Shown: positions 33,211 to 42,701, counted from the first letter of the stretch. The stretch is DNA of 64,000 nucleotides from Chitinophagaceae bacterium UBA4407 (GCA_002390845.1 DGQT01000039.1:1-64000), one strand, 5' to 3'. A program made the numbers and translations. The notes: generated from the letters alone by a model not told the origin.

Positions 33211-33690
33211 TTATAAAGCCTGCAACAATACAGTAGCATAAGCCATCAATCCCTCTTCGCGGCCTACAAATCCCATTTTTTCTGTAGTAGTTGCTTTTAT
33301 AGAAACATCCTTTAACCGCAGGCCCAATATACCCGAAATGGTTTGCTGCATTGCAGGCACATAGGGTTTTATTTTTGGTGACTCAAGGCAAAGTGCAGTA
33401 TCAATATTTATAATGCTGTAACCTTCGGCACTAATTAATTCCAATGTTTTTTTTAATAAAATTTTGCTGTCGATATTCTTAAATTCTGAAGCTGTATCGG
33501 GGAAATGTACGCCTATATCGCCAAGGCAAGCAGCACCTAAAAGCGCATCGCATATTGCATGCAACAATACATCTGCATCGCTGTGGCCTAAAGCACCCTT
33601 GTTGTGTGGAATTTGTACCCCTCCAATCCACAATTCCCGGCCTTCAACAAGCTGGTGAAAATCTACTCCCATTCCTATTCTGATACCCAT
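33211..33690 (-). CDS. ispF: 2-C-methyl-D-erythritol 2,4-cyclodiphosphate synthase
   Basis: 159 aa from the ATG at 33690. MEP isoprenoid pathway enzyme. Zinc ligands are in GMGVDFHQL (Asp8 and His10 by family alignment) and the conserved LGHSDADVLLHAICDALLGA; GDIGVHFPDT and the C-terminal TTEKMGFVGREEGLMAYATVLL complete the signature. Heads the ispF-dut-DUF4292-EnvC-like series. Confidence 0.96.
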   Translation of the reverse strand: MGIRIGMGVDFHQLVEGRELWIGGVQIPHNKGALGHSDADVLLHAICDALLGAACLGDIGVHFPDTASEFKNIDSKILLKKTLELISAEGYSIINIDTALCLESPKIKPYVPAMQQTISGILGLRLKDVSIKATTTEKMGFVGREEGLMAYATVLLQAL

Positions 33691-33740
33691 AGTTAACAAA
33701 TTTCAATAAAAAGAAAAGCCTGAACCACAAAGAATTATTT

Positions 33741-34002
33741 TTTACCGGGCTGCATTTATTTTAATAAGGCACCGGTTGCGTCGCACACTTGTGCTGTATA
33801 ATTCAATGAAGCAATCAATACAAAAACTTTGGATGTATTTCGCATGTTGCAATATTAAGCTATAAATAAAAAGGCGAAGCTTTGTGCCCCGCCTGGTTAA
33901 CTGATTTTATTTTCGATGGCTATTTTTGCTCAGGCATATCCTGCTGTAAAAGTGTGCGACGCAACAGGTGATGCCATGAAAAACTTTAGCCTGGCTAAAA
34001 AT
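33741..34002. repeat. Inward repeat pair (A/A) between porV and ispF
   Basis: Forward A 33741-33793 (TACCGGGCTG, core TTGCGTCGCACACTTGTGC) and reverse A 33945-34002 (TGTAAAAGTGTGCGACGCAAC, AGGTGATGCCATG, AGCCTGGCTAAAAAT). It ends 7 bp before the porV stop. Confidence 0.92.
33868..33894 (-). terminator. Possible terminator of porV inside the repeat spacer
   Basis: Imperfect stem AGGCG...CGCCT; on the minus strand followed by TTTTTATTT. Confidence 0.55.
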
Positions 34003-34009
34003 AATTTTC

Positions 34010-35152
34010 CTATTGCCCGCTTGAACCTGCATCGGGATCGAGATCGAACAGAACCCCAAATCGCAAGGTATTGGAAAGTGGATTGCGTGTAACCCCGTTG
34101 CCGGAAGGCGCTAAATATGAAAAATTGAAACCAAACACATTATATTTTACACCCACACCTGCAGTAAAATATCTTCTGCCGCCCTGATTTTTGCCTTCGT
34201 AAAAGTACCCTGCACGCAGAGAAAACTGGTCGTTGTAAGTGTATTCTGCACCTCCGGAAAATGTTAGGGCTTTATTGCTGAACGATTTAAACCAACTGCT
34301 GAAAATACTGGAATTGCGGTAATCAGCCAGATTTGCAGAATCTGTTGCATAATCGTCTGTAATTGTTGGCGCTGCCGGAACAAGCAGTTTATTGGCATCG
34401 AGTGTAAGGGAGAATTTGCTGGTTTCGTCGAACACCCAAGTGTAAGCGAGCCCTGCGCCAAGATTTGCAGGAATGAAATCTTTTGATTTAGCATCATTGG
34501 TATAACCAATTTTGGTACCTAAATTAGAAATGCTTAAGCCATAAGTAAGCCCCTGGCCATCTTCGTTCAAACCGCTGTGATAAAGAGAAAAGTCTGCGGC
34601 AATAGCGTTACCGGCTTTGTAGGTTACACCATTAAAACTGCCATTTGCAAGGTTAGAATTGATGTATCTTAAAGCTACACCAACGCTAAGATTATCTGAA
34701 ATTTTTGTAGAATAACCGAAATCTATTGAAAATTCCCGGGGGCGACTGGTTGAAATGTTGTTACCCGCAAAATCTACAAACTGTATTTCGCCCAGGTTAA
34801 AATAACGGATACCGCCAGATATAGCCTGGTTGTCATCTAACTGGTGATAGCCTGAAATGGTAGCCAGGTAAACATCTTGTGCAATGGATTTAAGCCAGGG
34901 CGTAAAAGTAACGCCAAGGCCAGACCTGCCTGAGGCAAACGGCGTTTTAGAAAGATTCCAGAAACTTGAATTTGCATCGGGTGTTGTGGCTATGCCTGCA
35001 TCACCCATACCGCCTGCGCGGGCATCTGGGGAAATCCTTAAAAAAGGAACAGCAGTGGTAACTATATATTGCTGATCCTGGGCATTAGAAATCTGGCTTA
35101 GACCTAAACCTGCAATCATAAAAAAAACAGTAGCCTTCAATGTAATACGCAT
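34010..35152 (-). CDS. porV: Type IX secretion outer-membrane protein PorV (LptO)
   Basis: 380 aa from the ATG at 35152. The frame is open further up to 35362, but MRITLKATVFFMIAGLGLSQ is a proper signal peptide. FadL-like beta barrel: VPFLRISPDARAGGMGDAG, SSFWNLSKTPFA, ISGGIRYFNLGEIQFVD and a C-terminal NTLRFGVLFDLD strand. PorV carries T9SS substrates from the translocon to the attachment complex on the cell surface. PorU, its usual genetic neighbour, is not present here. Divergent from gldJ. Confidence 0.92.
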   Translation of the reverse strand: MRITLKATVFFMIAGLGLSQISNAQDQQYIVTTAVPFLRISPDARAGGMGDAGIATTPDANSSFWNLSKTPFASGRSGLGVTFTPWLKSIAQDVYLATISGYHQLDDNQAISGGIRYFNLGEIQFVDFAGNNISTSRPREFSIDFGYSTKISDNLSVGVALRYINSNLANGSFNGVTYKAGNAIAADFSLYHSGLNEDGQGLTYGLSISNLGTKIGYTNDAKSKDFIPANLGAGLAYTWVFDETSKFSLTLDANKLLVPAAPTITDDYATDSANLADYRNSSIFSSWFKSFSNKALTFSGGAEYTYNDQFSLRAGYFYEGKNQGGRRYFTAGVGVKYNVFGFNFSYLAPSGNGVTRNPLSNTLRFGVLFDLDPDAGSSGQ

Positions 35153-35615
35153 TGTAAATATTTTTTTGACGGTTGTAAAAATAGCTGAACAATTAAATAA
35201 GCCAATTAAAAAATTATTGTTGATTGTATCAGCAGTGTTAACGTGTAGAGTTTTGGTCAAATACCGGCTTATTTTTATAATGAATTTTATAGCATTTTTT
35301 CCTGTAAGGTTGAGCAAATATGAAACAATTTTATTTCCTGCGCAACTATCCTTTGTAAACAAATAGGGAAATTATTCCATCACTTATATTCTAAAGTACC
35401 TATGCCAATTAATATATACGTTCAATTAGTTCCTTATGGTATCAAATCTTAAAATATTTTTATTACAGGTACCTGAAAATGATTACCCGGCTTGTGTAAA
35501 ATCTATTTGTTTTCAATTTTCGTTTCTAAAATCCTATATATTCGCACATCGCAATAATCAGGTACAATAATCTGGTAAGGGTTGCGTTAATTATCAAGTA
35601 AAACTGGTGTTACAA
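35153..35615. other. 463-bp divergent region porV/gldJ without repeats
   Basis: AT-rich, must hold both promoters, but no convincing -33/-7 pair was found. It is one of the few long gaps with no copy of the interspersed repeat. No small gene supported. Confidence 0.5.
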
Positions 35616-37175
35616 ATGTTTAAATTAATCAGAAACTCTTTATTTATAGCAGCCTTAATTGGCTTTGCTTCCTGTAAAAATGGTAGCATTTTTAAGAAAA
35701 AACCTGAAAAGTCAGATGCTACTGGCTGGAATTATAATGATAAAAACCAGGGAGGGTATTACGTTTTCAAAGCCAAGGATGTAAAAACCGGGCCGGGTCT
35801 TGTATTTGTACAGGGAGGAACCTTCACCATGGGCGCAACCCAGGAAGATGTAATGGGTGACTGGAATAATACACCCCGCCGCGTTACTGTGAACTCTTTT
35901 TTTATTGATAAAACAGAAGTAGCCAACGTACATTACCGAGAATATCTTCACTGGCTGGATAATGTGTTTTCCGATCCCCAATACGAGGCCGTACTGCGTG
36001 GTGCTTATCCGGATACACTTGTGTGGCGTAGTGAACTGGCTTATAATGAACCTTATGTAGAATTTTATTTCCGTCATCCCTCTTACAATTATTATCCCGT
36101 AGTAGGGGTTACCTGGAAACAGGCCCATGACTTTTGTATCTGGCGCACTGACAGGGTAAATGAAAATGAGCTTATAAAGGAAGGTTATCAAAATAAAAAT
36201 GTAGTAAAGCAGGAAATGAATGGCGGTGGCCAGGATAACTTTAATACAAAAAGCTACCTTTTGGGTGAGTATGATGGAATTCCCTCTAAACCTAAGAGTA
36301 AAAAAGAACAGTTACTAGATGGCCAGGGAAGGCCCCGTACTAAAGTGAATTTCTCTGATGGGATTTTGTTCGCAGATTACAGGTTACCAACGGAAGCAGA
36401 ATGGGAATATGCGGCGCTTGGTTATATAAATGAAAATCCCCAACCCCGTAAATCTGAAAAGAAGAGGGGCGAGGAGTTAATTGCCAATAAGCAGATATAT
36501 GCATGGAAAAATGATGGTTACGATAACCTGCGTTCAACAAAAAAAGGTGCATGGCAAGGTGCTTTTCTCGCAAATTTTAAACGAGGAAATGGCGATTATA
36601 TGGGAACACCCGGAGGATTGAACGACCGTGCAGCAATACCTGCCCCCGTAACTTCTTTCTTTGCCAATGGTTTTGGAATATATAACATGAGTGGTAACGT
36701 AAACGAGTGGGTAGCTGATGTGTACAGGCCACTTACCAATATGGAAGTAAATGACTTAAACCCTTATCGCGGAAACGTATTCACCAAAGTTGATATCAGC
36801 GGTGGTCAGGGTAACTTAAGAGACAGTATAGGGCGAATAAAAACAATTCCTGAAAATGATTCTGACTTGTCGGTACGCCGCAACTACCAACATTCTTATG
36901 CAGTCAACTATCTGGATGGTGACTCATTAAGCAGGGTAACTTACGGTTATGGCGTTACTACTTTGGTAAGTGATAAATCACGGGTTATAAAGGGAGGAAG
37001 CTGGCTTGATATGCCTTACTGGTTAAGCCCGGGTACACGCCGTTTTGAAGAGGAAAATCAAAGCAGCAGCTCCATCGGATTTCGTTGTGCAATGAGCCAT
37101 TTTGGTCCGGCCGAAGGTACTTCAACAAAATTGCAGAATGGTAATTTCTTTCCTAAGAGCAGGCAAAAACGATAA
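35616..37175 (+). CDS. gldJ: Gliding motility lipoprotein GldJ
   Basis: 519 aa from the ATG at 35616 (an ATG three codons upstream is possible). Lipoprotein signal MFKLIRNSLFIAALIGFASC. The body is a formylglycine-generating-enzyme/sulfatase-modifying-factor fold: FVQGGTFTMGATQEDVMGDWNNTPRRVTVNSFFIDKTEVANVHYREYL at the front, RLPTEAEWEYAALG, NGFGIYNMSGNVNEWVADVYRP, and SRVIKGGSWLDMPYWLSPGTRRF with SSSIGFRCAMS at the end. It is a structural protein of the T9SS/gliding track, not an enzyme. Sits next to porV as in other Bacteroidota. Confidence 0.95.
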   Translation: MFKLIRNSLFIAALIGFASCKNGSIFKKKPEKSDATGWNYNDKNQGGYYVFKAKDVKTGPGLVFVQGGTFTMGATQEDVMGDWNNTPRRVTVNSFFIDKTEVANVHYREYLHWLDNVFSDPQYEAVLRGAYPDTLVWRSELAYNEPYVEFYFRHPSYNYYPVVGVTWKQAHDFCIWRTDRVNENELIKEGYQNKNVVKQEMNGGGQDNFNTKSYLLGEYDGIPSKPKSKKEQLLDGQGRPRTKVNFSDGILFADYRLPTEAEWEYAALGYINENPQPRKSEKKRGEELIANKQIYAWKNDGYDNLRSTKKGAWQGAFLANFKRGNGDYMGTPGGLNDRAAIPAPVTSFFANGFGIYNMSGNVNEWVADVYRPLTNMEVNDLNPYRGNVFTKVDISGGQGNLRDSIGRIKTIPENDSDLSVRRNYQHSYAVNYLDGDSLSRVTYGYGVTTLVSDKSRVIKGGSWLDMPYWLSPGTRRFEEENQSSSSIGFRCAMSHFGPAEGTSTKLQNGNFFPKSRQKR

Positions 37176-37196
37176 TTCTTTTTCTAAAAAAATATT

Positions 37197-37225
37197 AAGA
37201 TCCCGGCTCAATTTGCCGGGATCTT
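37197..37225 (+). terminator. Rho-independent terminator of gldJ
   Basis: Perfect 11-bp stem AAGATCCCGGC / GCCGGGATCTT, 7-nt loop, then a run of T's. Confidence 0.93.
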
Positions 37226-37243
37226 TTTTTGTTTTAATACAAT

Positions 37244-37456
37244 TTTTTTTAGCCCGGCTTTGATTCATTAATGAGGCTTTCGTTGCGTCGCACACTTGTG
37301 CAGAAGAATAGATTTCAGCAATTGGCAATCAACTTTCTGGAATACAGTCTACTTTTATTGTGAAGCCTTATTACCAGTTGCTGAATATGGTTCAGAACGT
37401 AAAAGAGTGCGACGCAACAAAAGCTTATTTCATATTCAAATGCCGGAGTTCAAAAT
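37244..37456. repeat. Inward repeat pair (A/A) between gldJ and mrdA
   Basis: Within the 427-bp gap 37176-37602. Forward A 37244-37301 (TTTTTTAGCCCGGCTT, ATGAGGCTTTCG, core) and reverse A 37391-37456 (TTCAGAACGTAAAAGAGTGC, AAAAGCTTATTTC, TGCCGGAGTTCAAAAT). The remaining 140 bp is AT-rich leader. Confidence 0.93.
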
Positions 37457-37602
37457 ACTTCTTAGAATTTTTTTACATATACACATACACTGGTTATTTT
37501 CACTTTAAATAATATTTTTATTAAAGTTTATTGAGATGTTTTCAAACAATCATAAACTTTGCATTCACAACCTTTCGTTTTCAAAATTTCACCACATCAC
37601 AT

Positions 37603-39687
37603 ATGCCGGTTTATAATCAGAGCAGAAGCAGGGTAATTCAGCTGATCTTCATAGCAGTTTTTATCGTTATAACGGCGCAGTTACTAAACCTGCAGCTATT
37701 TTCTTCAGAGTATACCATACAGGCAGAGAATAATGCCATTTACCGTAAGGTGGTTTACCCCGACAGGGGTATTATCTACGACCGTAAGATGCGCGCCATA
37801 CTTGAAAATACCATTATGTACGACCTTATGGTTACGCCTAATGAAACGCGGGGCTCTGATACGTTTACCTTATGCACAATACTGGGTATTGACACAGCAG
37901 AATACCGTAAGAGAATGGTTACTGCCATTATAAAAAATACCAGCTACAAGCCCAGTGCTTTTGCCCCTTTGGTTAACCAGGAAATATATGCACGCCTGAA
38001 CGAAAATATGTATAAATTTCCCGGTTTCTTTTTAACAGAAAGACCCGTAAGAACTTATCCTTACAGTGTTGCTGCCAATGTGCTGGGCTATGTTGGAGAA
38101 GTAGATACCACCTACCTGCGTAAACACAAAGCAGATGGCTACCAAATGGGCGACTATGCAGGTATTACCGGTCTTGAGAGCAGTTATGAAAAAGTATTGA
38201 TGGGCCAACGGGGAGTAAAGCGTTCTATTCGTGATAATAAAAACCGCATTCAGGGTTCTTATGAGAATGGAGCATTTGATACAGCTGCTCTTGCAGGCCG
38301 TAACCTTTACAGCAGTATGGATGTTGAACTGCAGCAACTTGCCGAAAAGCTGCTGGGCAGTAAAATAGGAAGTGCAGTGGCAATCAATCCTAAAACAGGC
38401 GGAATTCTTGCGATGGCCACAAGCCCTACCTATGATCCAAATATGCTCACAGGTTCAGAACGGAGAAAAAATTATGGCCGTCTTGTTTTAGATACTGCCC
38501 GTCCTTTGCTTAACCGTGCCATTAAAGGGCAGTACCCCCCAGGGTCTACATTTAAACCAATGGGTGCACTTGTTGCACTTGATGAAGGGATTATTACTCC
38601 TGCTTATGGTTATCCCTGTGGCGGCGCATATTATGCTTGTGGCAGACCAGTAAAATGCGAGCATCACGATGCAGGCCATGCAGCTTCGCTCAGGCTTGCT
38701 TTATCACATTCCTGCAATTCTTATTTTTCCAATGTTTTTAGAATGGCAATTGATAATCCTGCATATAAAACTCCCCAGGAGGGTTATTTAAAGTGGAAAG
38801 AATATATGAATGCTTTTGGGTTAGGCGTAAGGTTAAACATTGATTTACCCAGTGAAGACCGCGGCAATATTCCCGATACTTCCGGCTATAACAGGGACTT
38901 TGGAGGAACACATTGGAATAGCTGCAATATTTTAACTCTTGGTATTGGCCAGGACAGGATGCTGGCTACCCCATTGCAACTAGCAAACGCCATGTGTTTT
39001 ATTGCCAACAAAGGATATTACTATACCCCACATTTTGTTGACAGCATAGAAAATGAAAATATTGATGACAGCGTTTACCTGGGAAAGTATCGCAGAAAAC
39101 ACCAGGTAACAAATATTTCTGCTGAAGACTTTGATGCAGTTCAGCTTGCTATGCTCGACGTAACACTTTCAGGTACAGCAGTAGGAGCCAGAATTGATGG
39201 CATAGATATTTGCGCAAAAACCGGTACTGCACAAAATCCGCATGGAAAAAACCACTCACTTTTTGTTGCTTTTGCACCAAAAGATAATCCAAGAATAGCA
39301 ATTGCTGTAGTAGTAGAAAATGCTGGGTTTGGTTCTACATGGGCAGCCCCCATCGCATCACTGATGATGGAAAAATATTTGAATGATACCATTTCAGCCA
39401 AGAGACTCCCCGAAGTTGACAGAATATCAAAAGCAGACCTTATTCCAGCCGCAATAAAACACTGGTACGCAGTAAAAGATTCTATAAAACTCGCAAAACT
39501 TGCGAAACAAATAGATGCAGACAAAGCGCCTACATTTGAAAATACAATCGATAACAAAAAGCACACATTCGATCCTGAGGCAGAGCCTAATCGAAAAGAT
39601 GACGACAATAGCGATACCGGAAAAGCAAAATCACCGGCCATAAAACCAAGTGAAAAGCAATTAAAGAAACCAAGCAATAAAAAATGA
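37603..39687 (+). CDS. mrdA: Penicillin-binding protein 2 (elongasome transpeptidase)
   Basis: 694 aa from the ATG at 37603 (MPVYNQSRSRVIQLIF); an upstream in-frame ATG at 37531 adds 24 residues unlike the family. One N-terminal membrane anchor, a pedestal domain, then the transpeptidase with SxxK in PPGSTFKPMG, SxN in SHSCNSYFS, and KTGTAQNPHG. Cross-links peptidoglycan in the periplasm during cell elongation. The C-terminal ~70 residues are a Lys/Asp-rich disordered tail. Overlaps rodA by ATGA, so the two are translationally coupled. Confidence 0.95.
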   Translation: MPVYNQSRSRVIQLIFIAVFIVITAQLLNLQLFSSEYTIQAENNAIYRKVVYPDRGIIYDRKMRAILENTIMYDLMVTPNETRGSDTFTLCTILGIDTAEYRKRMVTAIIKNTSYKPSAFAPLVNQEIYARLNENMYKFPGFFLTERPVRTYPYSVAANVLGYVGEVDTTYLRKHKADGYQMGDYAGITGLESSYEKVLMGQRGVKRSIRDNKNRIQGSYENGAFDTAALAGRNLYSSMDVELQQLAEKLLGSKIGSAVAINPKTGGILAMATSPTYDPNMLTGSERRKNYGRLVLDTARPLLNRAIKGQYPPGSTFKPMGALVALDEGIITPAYGYPCGGAYYACGRPVKCEHHDAGHAASLRLALSHSCNSYFSNVFRMAIDNPAYKTPQEGYLKWKEYMNAFGLGVRLNIDLPSEDRGNIPDTSGYNRDFGGTHWNSCNILTLGIGQDRMLATPLQLANAMCFIANKGYYYTPHFVDSIENENIDDSVYLGKYRRKHQVTNISAEDFDAVQLAMLDVTLSGTAVGARIDGIDICAKTGTAQNPHGKNHSLFVAFAPKDNPRIAIAVVVENAGFGSTWAAPIASLMMEKYLNDTISAKRLPEVDRISKADLIPAAIKHWYAVKDSIKLAKLAKQIDADKAPTFENTIDNKKHTFDPEAEPNRKDDDNSDTGKAKSPAIKPSEKQLKKPSNKK

Positions 39688-41030
39688 GCAACGCTTCGCA
39701 TAGTTCCATTTCAAAGGGAGTAGACTGGATGGTAATCTGGCTTTATGCCATCCTCGTTTTTATTGGTATACTCTGCATTTTTATGGTTGAATACAATCCC
39801 GATAAATTTACTGCCGCATCTTTTTTTACATTCAATACCAATTATAGCAAACAATTGCTGTTTGCGGGTATCTGTGTGCTGCTTGCAATATTCATATTAC
39901 TCAGCGATAGTAAGCTCTACACTGCATTTGCCAATCTTTTCTACGTATTTGGTATTGCATTAATGCTGGCTACGTTTGTATTGGGCAAAGATATCAATGG
40001 CTCTAAAAGCTGGATACCTTTGGGCGGTGGCTTTAACCTTCAACCGGCTGAATTATGCAAGATATTTACAGCACTTGCTCTTTCTAAATATCTCTCACAG
40101 CTCGATACAGATTTTTCAAAAACAAAATCGCAGGTTATTGCTGCAGCCATCGCCATGTCTCCGGCTGTACTGTCGGTGTTACAACACGAAGCTGGTCTTG
40201 CACTTGCTTACCTTAGTTTTTTTATTGTAATGTACCGAGAAGGGTTACCGGGAGCAATACTGGTTATTGGTTTTTCTTTCGGAGCTTTAGTAGTAGCTAC
40301 CTTGCTGATAGAGCCCAATACACTTGCCATTGTACTTACACTTATTGCGGCAGGCACCGTTTATTTTATGCGCAGGCAGGTACGCAGAAACCGGAACTTG
40401 CTAATCATTATTATAGGTGTTTGGGTATTGTGTGTAGGCATTCAGCGGTTTGCAGTCCCTTACATTTTCAATAATGTTTTCGAATGTTACCAAAGCCAAC
40501 GTATTTACAATGCAATCGGCAAAGACTACGATTGCAGCCAGAACAGCACAACTCAAAAAGAAGAAGCAAATTCCAAAACCGTAAAAAAGCCCGACGATTA
40601 TAATGTGCGTCAAAGCAAGATCGCTATTGGTTCCGGCGGAATTCTTGGAAAAGGCTTCTTAAAAGGCACTCAAACACGTGGTAAGTATGTACCCGAACAA
40701 CATACCGATTTTATTTTTACTTCATTAGGCGAAGCTTTTGGTTTTGTTGGCTGTTTTATTTTTCTTGGTCTTTATCTCATGCTGCTTTTGCGAATCATTT
40801 TTATTGCCGAACGGCAACGCAGCGCATTCAGCCGGGTATATGCTTATTGTATTGCAAGCATTCTTTTCTTCCATATTACCGTAAATGTTTGTATGACGAT
40901 TGGCTTATTCCCCATCATCGGCATCCCGTTGCCGCTAATCAGTTACGGAGGTTCATCATTGCTCACTTTTACAGTACTTATTTTCATACTCGTAAGGTTA
41001 GATGCAGACAGGCAAATGGTGTTACGTTAG
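39684..41030 (+). CDS. rodA: Rod shape-determining protein RodA (SEDS glycosyltransferase)
   Basis: 448 aa polytopic SEDS protein that polymerises lipid II together with PBP2. Seen: LGGGFNLQPAELCKIFTALALSKYL, LSVLQHEAGLALAYLSFF, then GSGGILGKGFLKGTQTRGKYVPEQHTDFIFTSLGEAFGF and the C-terminal IGLFPIIGIPLPLISYGGSSLL. Between them is a periplasmic insertion of about 35 residues (Lys/Glu/Asn-rich, two Cys in CYQSQRIYNAIGKDYDC) before NVRQSKIAIG. Starts on the last codon of mrdA (ATGA). Confidence 0.94.
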   Translation: MSNASHSSISKGVDWMVIWLYAILVFIGILCIFMVEYNPDKFTAASFFTFNTNYSKQLLFAGICVLLAIFILLSDSKLYTAFANLFYVFGIALMLATFVLGKDINGSKSWIPLGGGFNLQPAELCKIFTALALSKYLSQLDTDFSKTKSQVIAAAIAMSPAVLSVLQHEAGLALAYLSFFIVMYREGLPGAILVIGFSFGALVVATLLIEPNTLAIVLTLIAAGTVYFMRRQVRRNRNLLIIIIGVWVLCVGIQRFAVPYIFNNVFECYQSQRIYNAIGKDYDCSQNSTTQKEEANSKTVKKPDDYNVRQSKIAIGSGGILGKGFLKGTQTRGKYVPEQHTDFIFTSLGEAFGFVGCFIFLGLYLMLLLRIIFIAERQRSAFSRVYAYCIASILFFHITVNVCMTIGLFPIIGIPLPLISYGGSSLLTFTVLIFILVRLDADRQMVLR

Positions 41031-41032
41031 TT

Positions 41033-41092
41033 TTTTTGAACCAGGCTTAAGCTTTACTATGAAGCTTCTCTTGCGTCGCACACTTTTACGTT
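41033..41092 (+). repeat. Interspersed repeat, subtype A, forward
   Basis: TTTTTGAACCAGGCTTAAGC, ATGAAGCTTCTC, core TTGCGTCGCACACTTTTACG. Starts 3 bp after the rodA stop. Shares CTTCTC and CTTTTACG variants with its partner at 42070. Confidence 0.93.
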
Positions 41093-41244
41093 CCGCTCGT
41101 TATTTGGCATTGTGCAATCAACTTTAATATTGCCTTATTTGTTGCTCTTAAAAAAATTGTACAGAAATTATTACTGCTGCTTTCTGCTGGAGCCTCCATT
41201 TAAAATGATTCATTTAATTTCATTTTTTAACTCAAAATTTAATA

Positions 41245-41988
41245 ATGCAGATCATCCCGCTTTCCGAAGGTGTATTTACAATAGATAAAACAAAAGTCTT
41301 TGTTCCATTTGATCTTAATACAGATGATCTGCAAAAGCGAGCTACAGGCAGCCTATTGGTAGAGGTTCAGCCCTTTGTTGTAAAAACCAATAACGACATT
41401 TTATTGCTTGATGCAGGCCTTGGCTTTTCCCGGAATGGCGAACTGCAACTGCATACCAACCTAAAAGAAAATGGTATTCAACCAGCCGATATTACAAAAG
41501 TATTGATGACCCATTTGCACAAGGACCATGCTGGCGGCATTAGTGTAAAAGACAGGCTGGGTAATTATCATCTGGCTTTTCCGAACGCAACATATTACGT
41601 GCAGCAAAAAGAACTGGACTTTGCACTGGAAACCGGGTTCCCATCATTTATGGCTGAAGAAATTTCAGTGTTGCAAAGAAACCCGCAGGTTACTTTTCTT
41701 GATGGCGACGGAGTAATAGATAATTACATTCACTATCACGTAACCGGTGCCCACAGCCCATACCACCAGGTATATTGGATAAAAGAAGACAACCAGACCA
41801 TTTTTTTTGGCGGTGATGATGCACCGCAACTTCAACAAATGAAAAACAAGTTTGTAGCCAAATATGATTTCGATGGAAAGAAATGTATGGAGCTGCGTCA
41901 ATTGTGGTGGCAGCAGGGTAAAGACCAGGGTTGGACTTTTTTGTTTTATCATGATGTGAAAACACCGTATTACACTTTCCTGGCTTAA
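41245..41988 (+). CDS. MBL-fold metallo-hydrolase
   Basis: 247 aa, cytoplasmic. Metal ligands are in THLHKDHAGG (HxHxDH), the third His in VTGAHSPYH, and the Asp in FFGGDDAPQ. The fold belongs to the AHL-lactonase/glyoxalase-II-like class of metallo-beta-lactamase proteins; substrate unknown. Alone in its transcription unit, enclosed by a matched inward pair of repeat units, while the genes on both sides of the pair (rodA, gpmI) are housekeeping. Confidence 0.87.
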   Translation: MQIIPLSEGVFTIDKTKVFVPFDLNTDDLQKRATGSLLVEVQPFVVKTNNDILLLDAGLGFSRNGELQLHTNLKENGIQPADITKVLMTHLHKDHAGGISVKDRLGNYHLAFPNATYYVQQKELDFALETGFPSFMAEEISVLQRNPQVTFLDGDGVIDNYIHYHVTGAHSPYHQVYWIKEDNQTIFFGGDDAPQLQQMKNKFVAKYDFDGKKCMELRQLWWQQGKDQGWTFLFYHDVKTPYYTFLA

Positions 41989-42069
41989 TCACAGGATTTA
42001 CAAATGATTATTTGAAGTATAGAAAAATGGCAGAATAACTGCACTGAAAATGTTCAATAGAATTGTTTT

Positions 42070-42130
42070 CGTAAAAGAGTGCGACGCAAGAGAAGCTTCA
42101 TAAAAAATCTAATGCCGGGTACAAAAAAAT
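42070..42130 (-). repeat. Interspersed repeat, subtype A, reverse
   Basis: CGTAAAAGAGTGCGACGCAA, GAGAAGCTTCAT, ATGCCGGGTACAAAAAAAT outer end. Partner of 41033-41092. Confidence 0.93.
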
Positions 42131-42152
42131 TCAAATAGTATGTACATGAAAA

Positions 42153-42173
42153 AACCCGGCATTAAGCCGGGTT
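42153..42173. terminator. Bidirectional terminator (MBL gene / DUF4783 gene)
   Basis: 8-bp stem AACCCGGC / GCCGGGTT, 5-nt loop, between convergent genes. Confidence 0.85.
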
Positions 42174-42207
42174 CTTGTAAACAATTTCGTAGCAAAGCTG
42201 CTCTGTA

Positions 42208-42588
42208 TTAATTGATCCTTATCGTAATAATTGATAACTTATCGCCCTTGGCTTTCATTAAAATTGTAATGTTATAACTTTTAGACCCGCCTTGTAATTT
42301 ACCGGTCATATAACTGGTTCCACCCATTTCTCGCTGAGAAGAAAGCTCGAAGCCATTGATGCTATTGGCATCGAAGAAACTTTTAAGTGTAATGCCGGCC
42401 TGTGTTTTACCCACACTTTTCACTTCGTCTTTTTCAGGCAACTTAAGATCTATAAAATTGTCAAGAAAACTGCTGAATTGTGCGGCATCGCCCTGTTTTA
42501 GCGCAGTTACAATTTTGTCACTATCGGCGGTAGGCTGAAAGGCACTTAATGAAACTACAAAACCCAATAAAAGCAAAAACTTTTTCAT
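42208..42588 (-). CDS. DUF4783 secreted protein
   Basis: 126 aa from the ATG at 42588 (MKKFLLLLGFVVSLSAF), seven codons inside a longer frame. Signal peptide, then an NTF2-like small domain: DKIVTALKQGDAAQFSSFLDNFIDLKLPE, FFDANSINGFELSSQ, GGTSYMTGKLQGGSKSYNITILMKAKGDKLSIITIRIN. This is the DUF4783 family, common and uncharacterised in Bacteroidota; periplasmic. It is divergent from gpmI. Confidence 0.85.
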   Translation of the reverse strand: MKKFLLLLGFVVSLSAFQPTADSDKIVTALKQGDAAQFSSFLDNFIDLKLPEKDEVKSVGKTQAGITLKSFFDANSINGFELSSQREMGGTSYMTGKLQGGSKSYNITILMKAKGDKLSIITIRIN

Positions 42589-42701
42589 AGAGAGAAATTT
42601 GTATAGCAAATATGGCTAAAAGTATGCCAATGTATTTATTTTGCCATTATTGTAAAAATAGGCTGTTCCTGCAAATTGCCAAATTAATGTAGCTTTATCG
42701 C

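Noticed and set aside
35153..35362. 70-residue N-terminal extension of PorV
   Set aside because: A proper signal peptide begins at 35152; the upstream part is AT-rich, shows no family similarity and would bury the signal.
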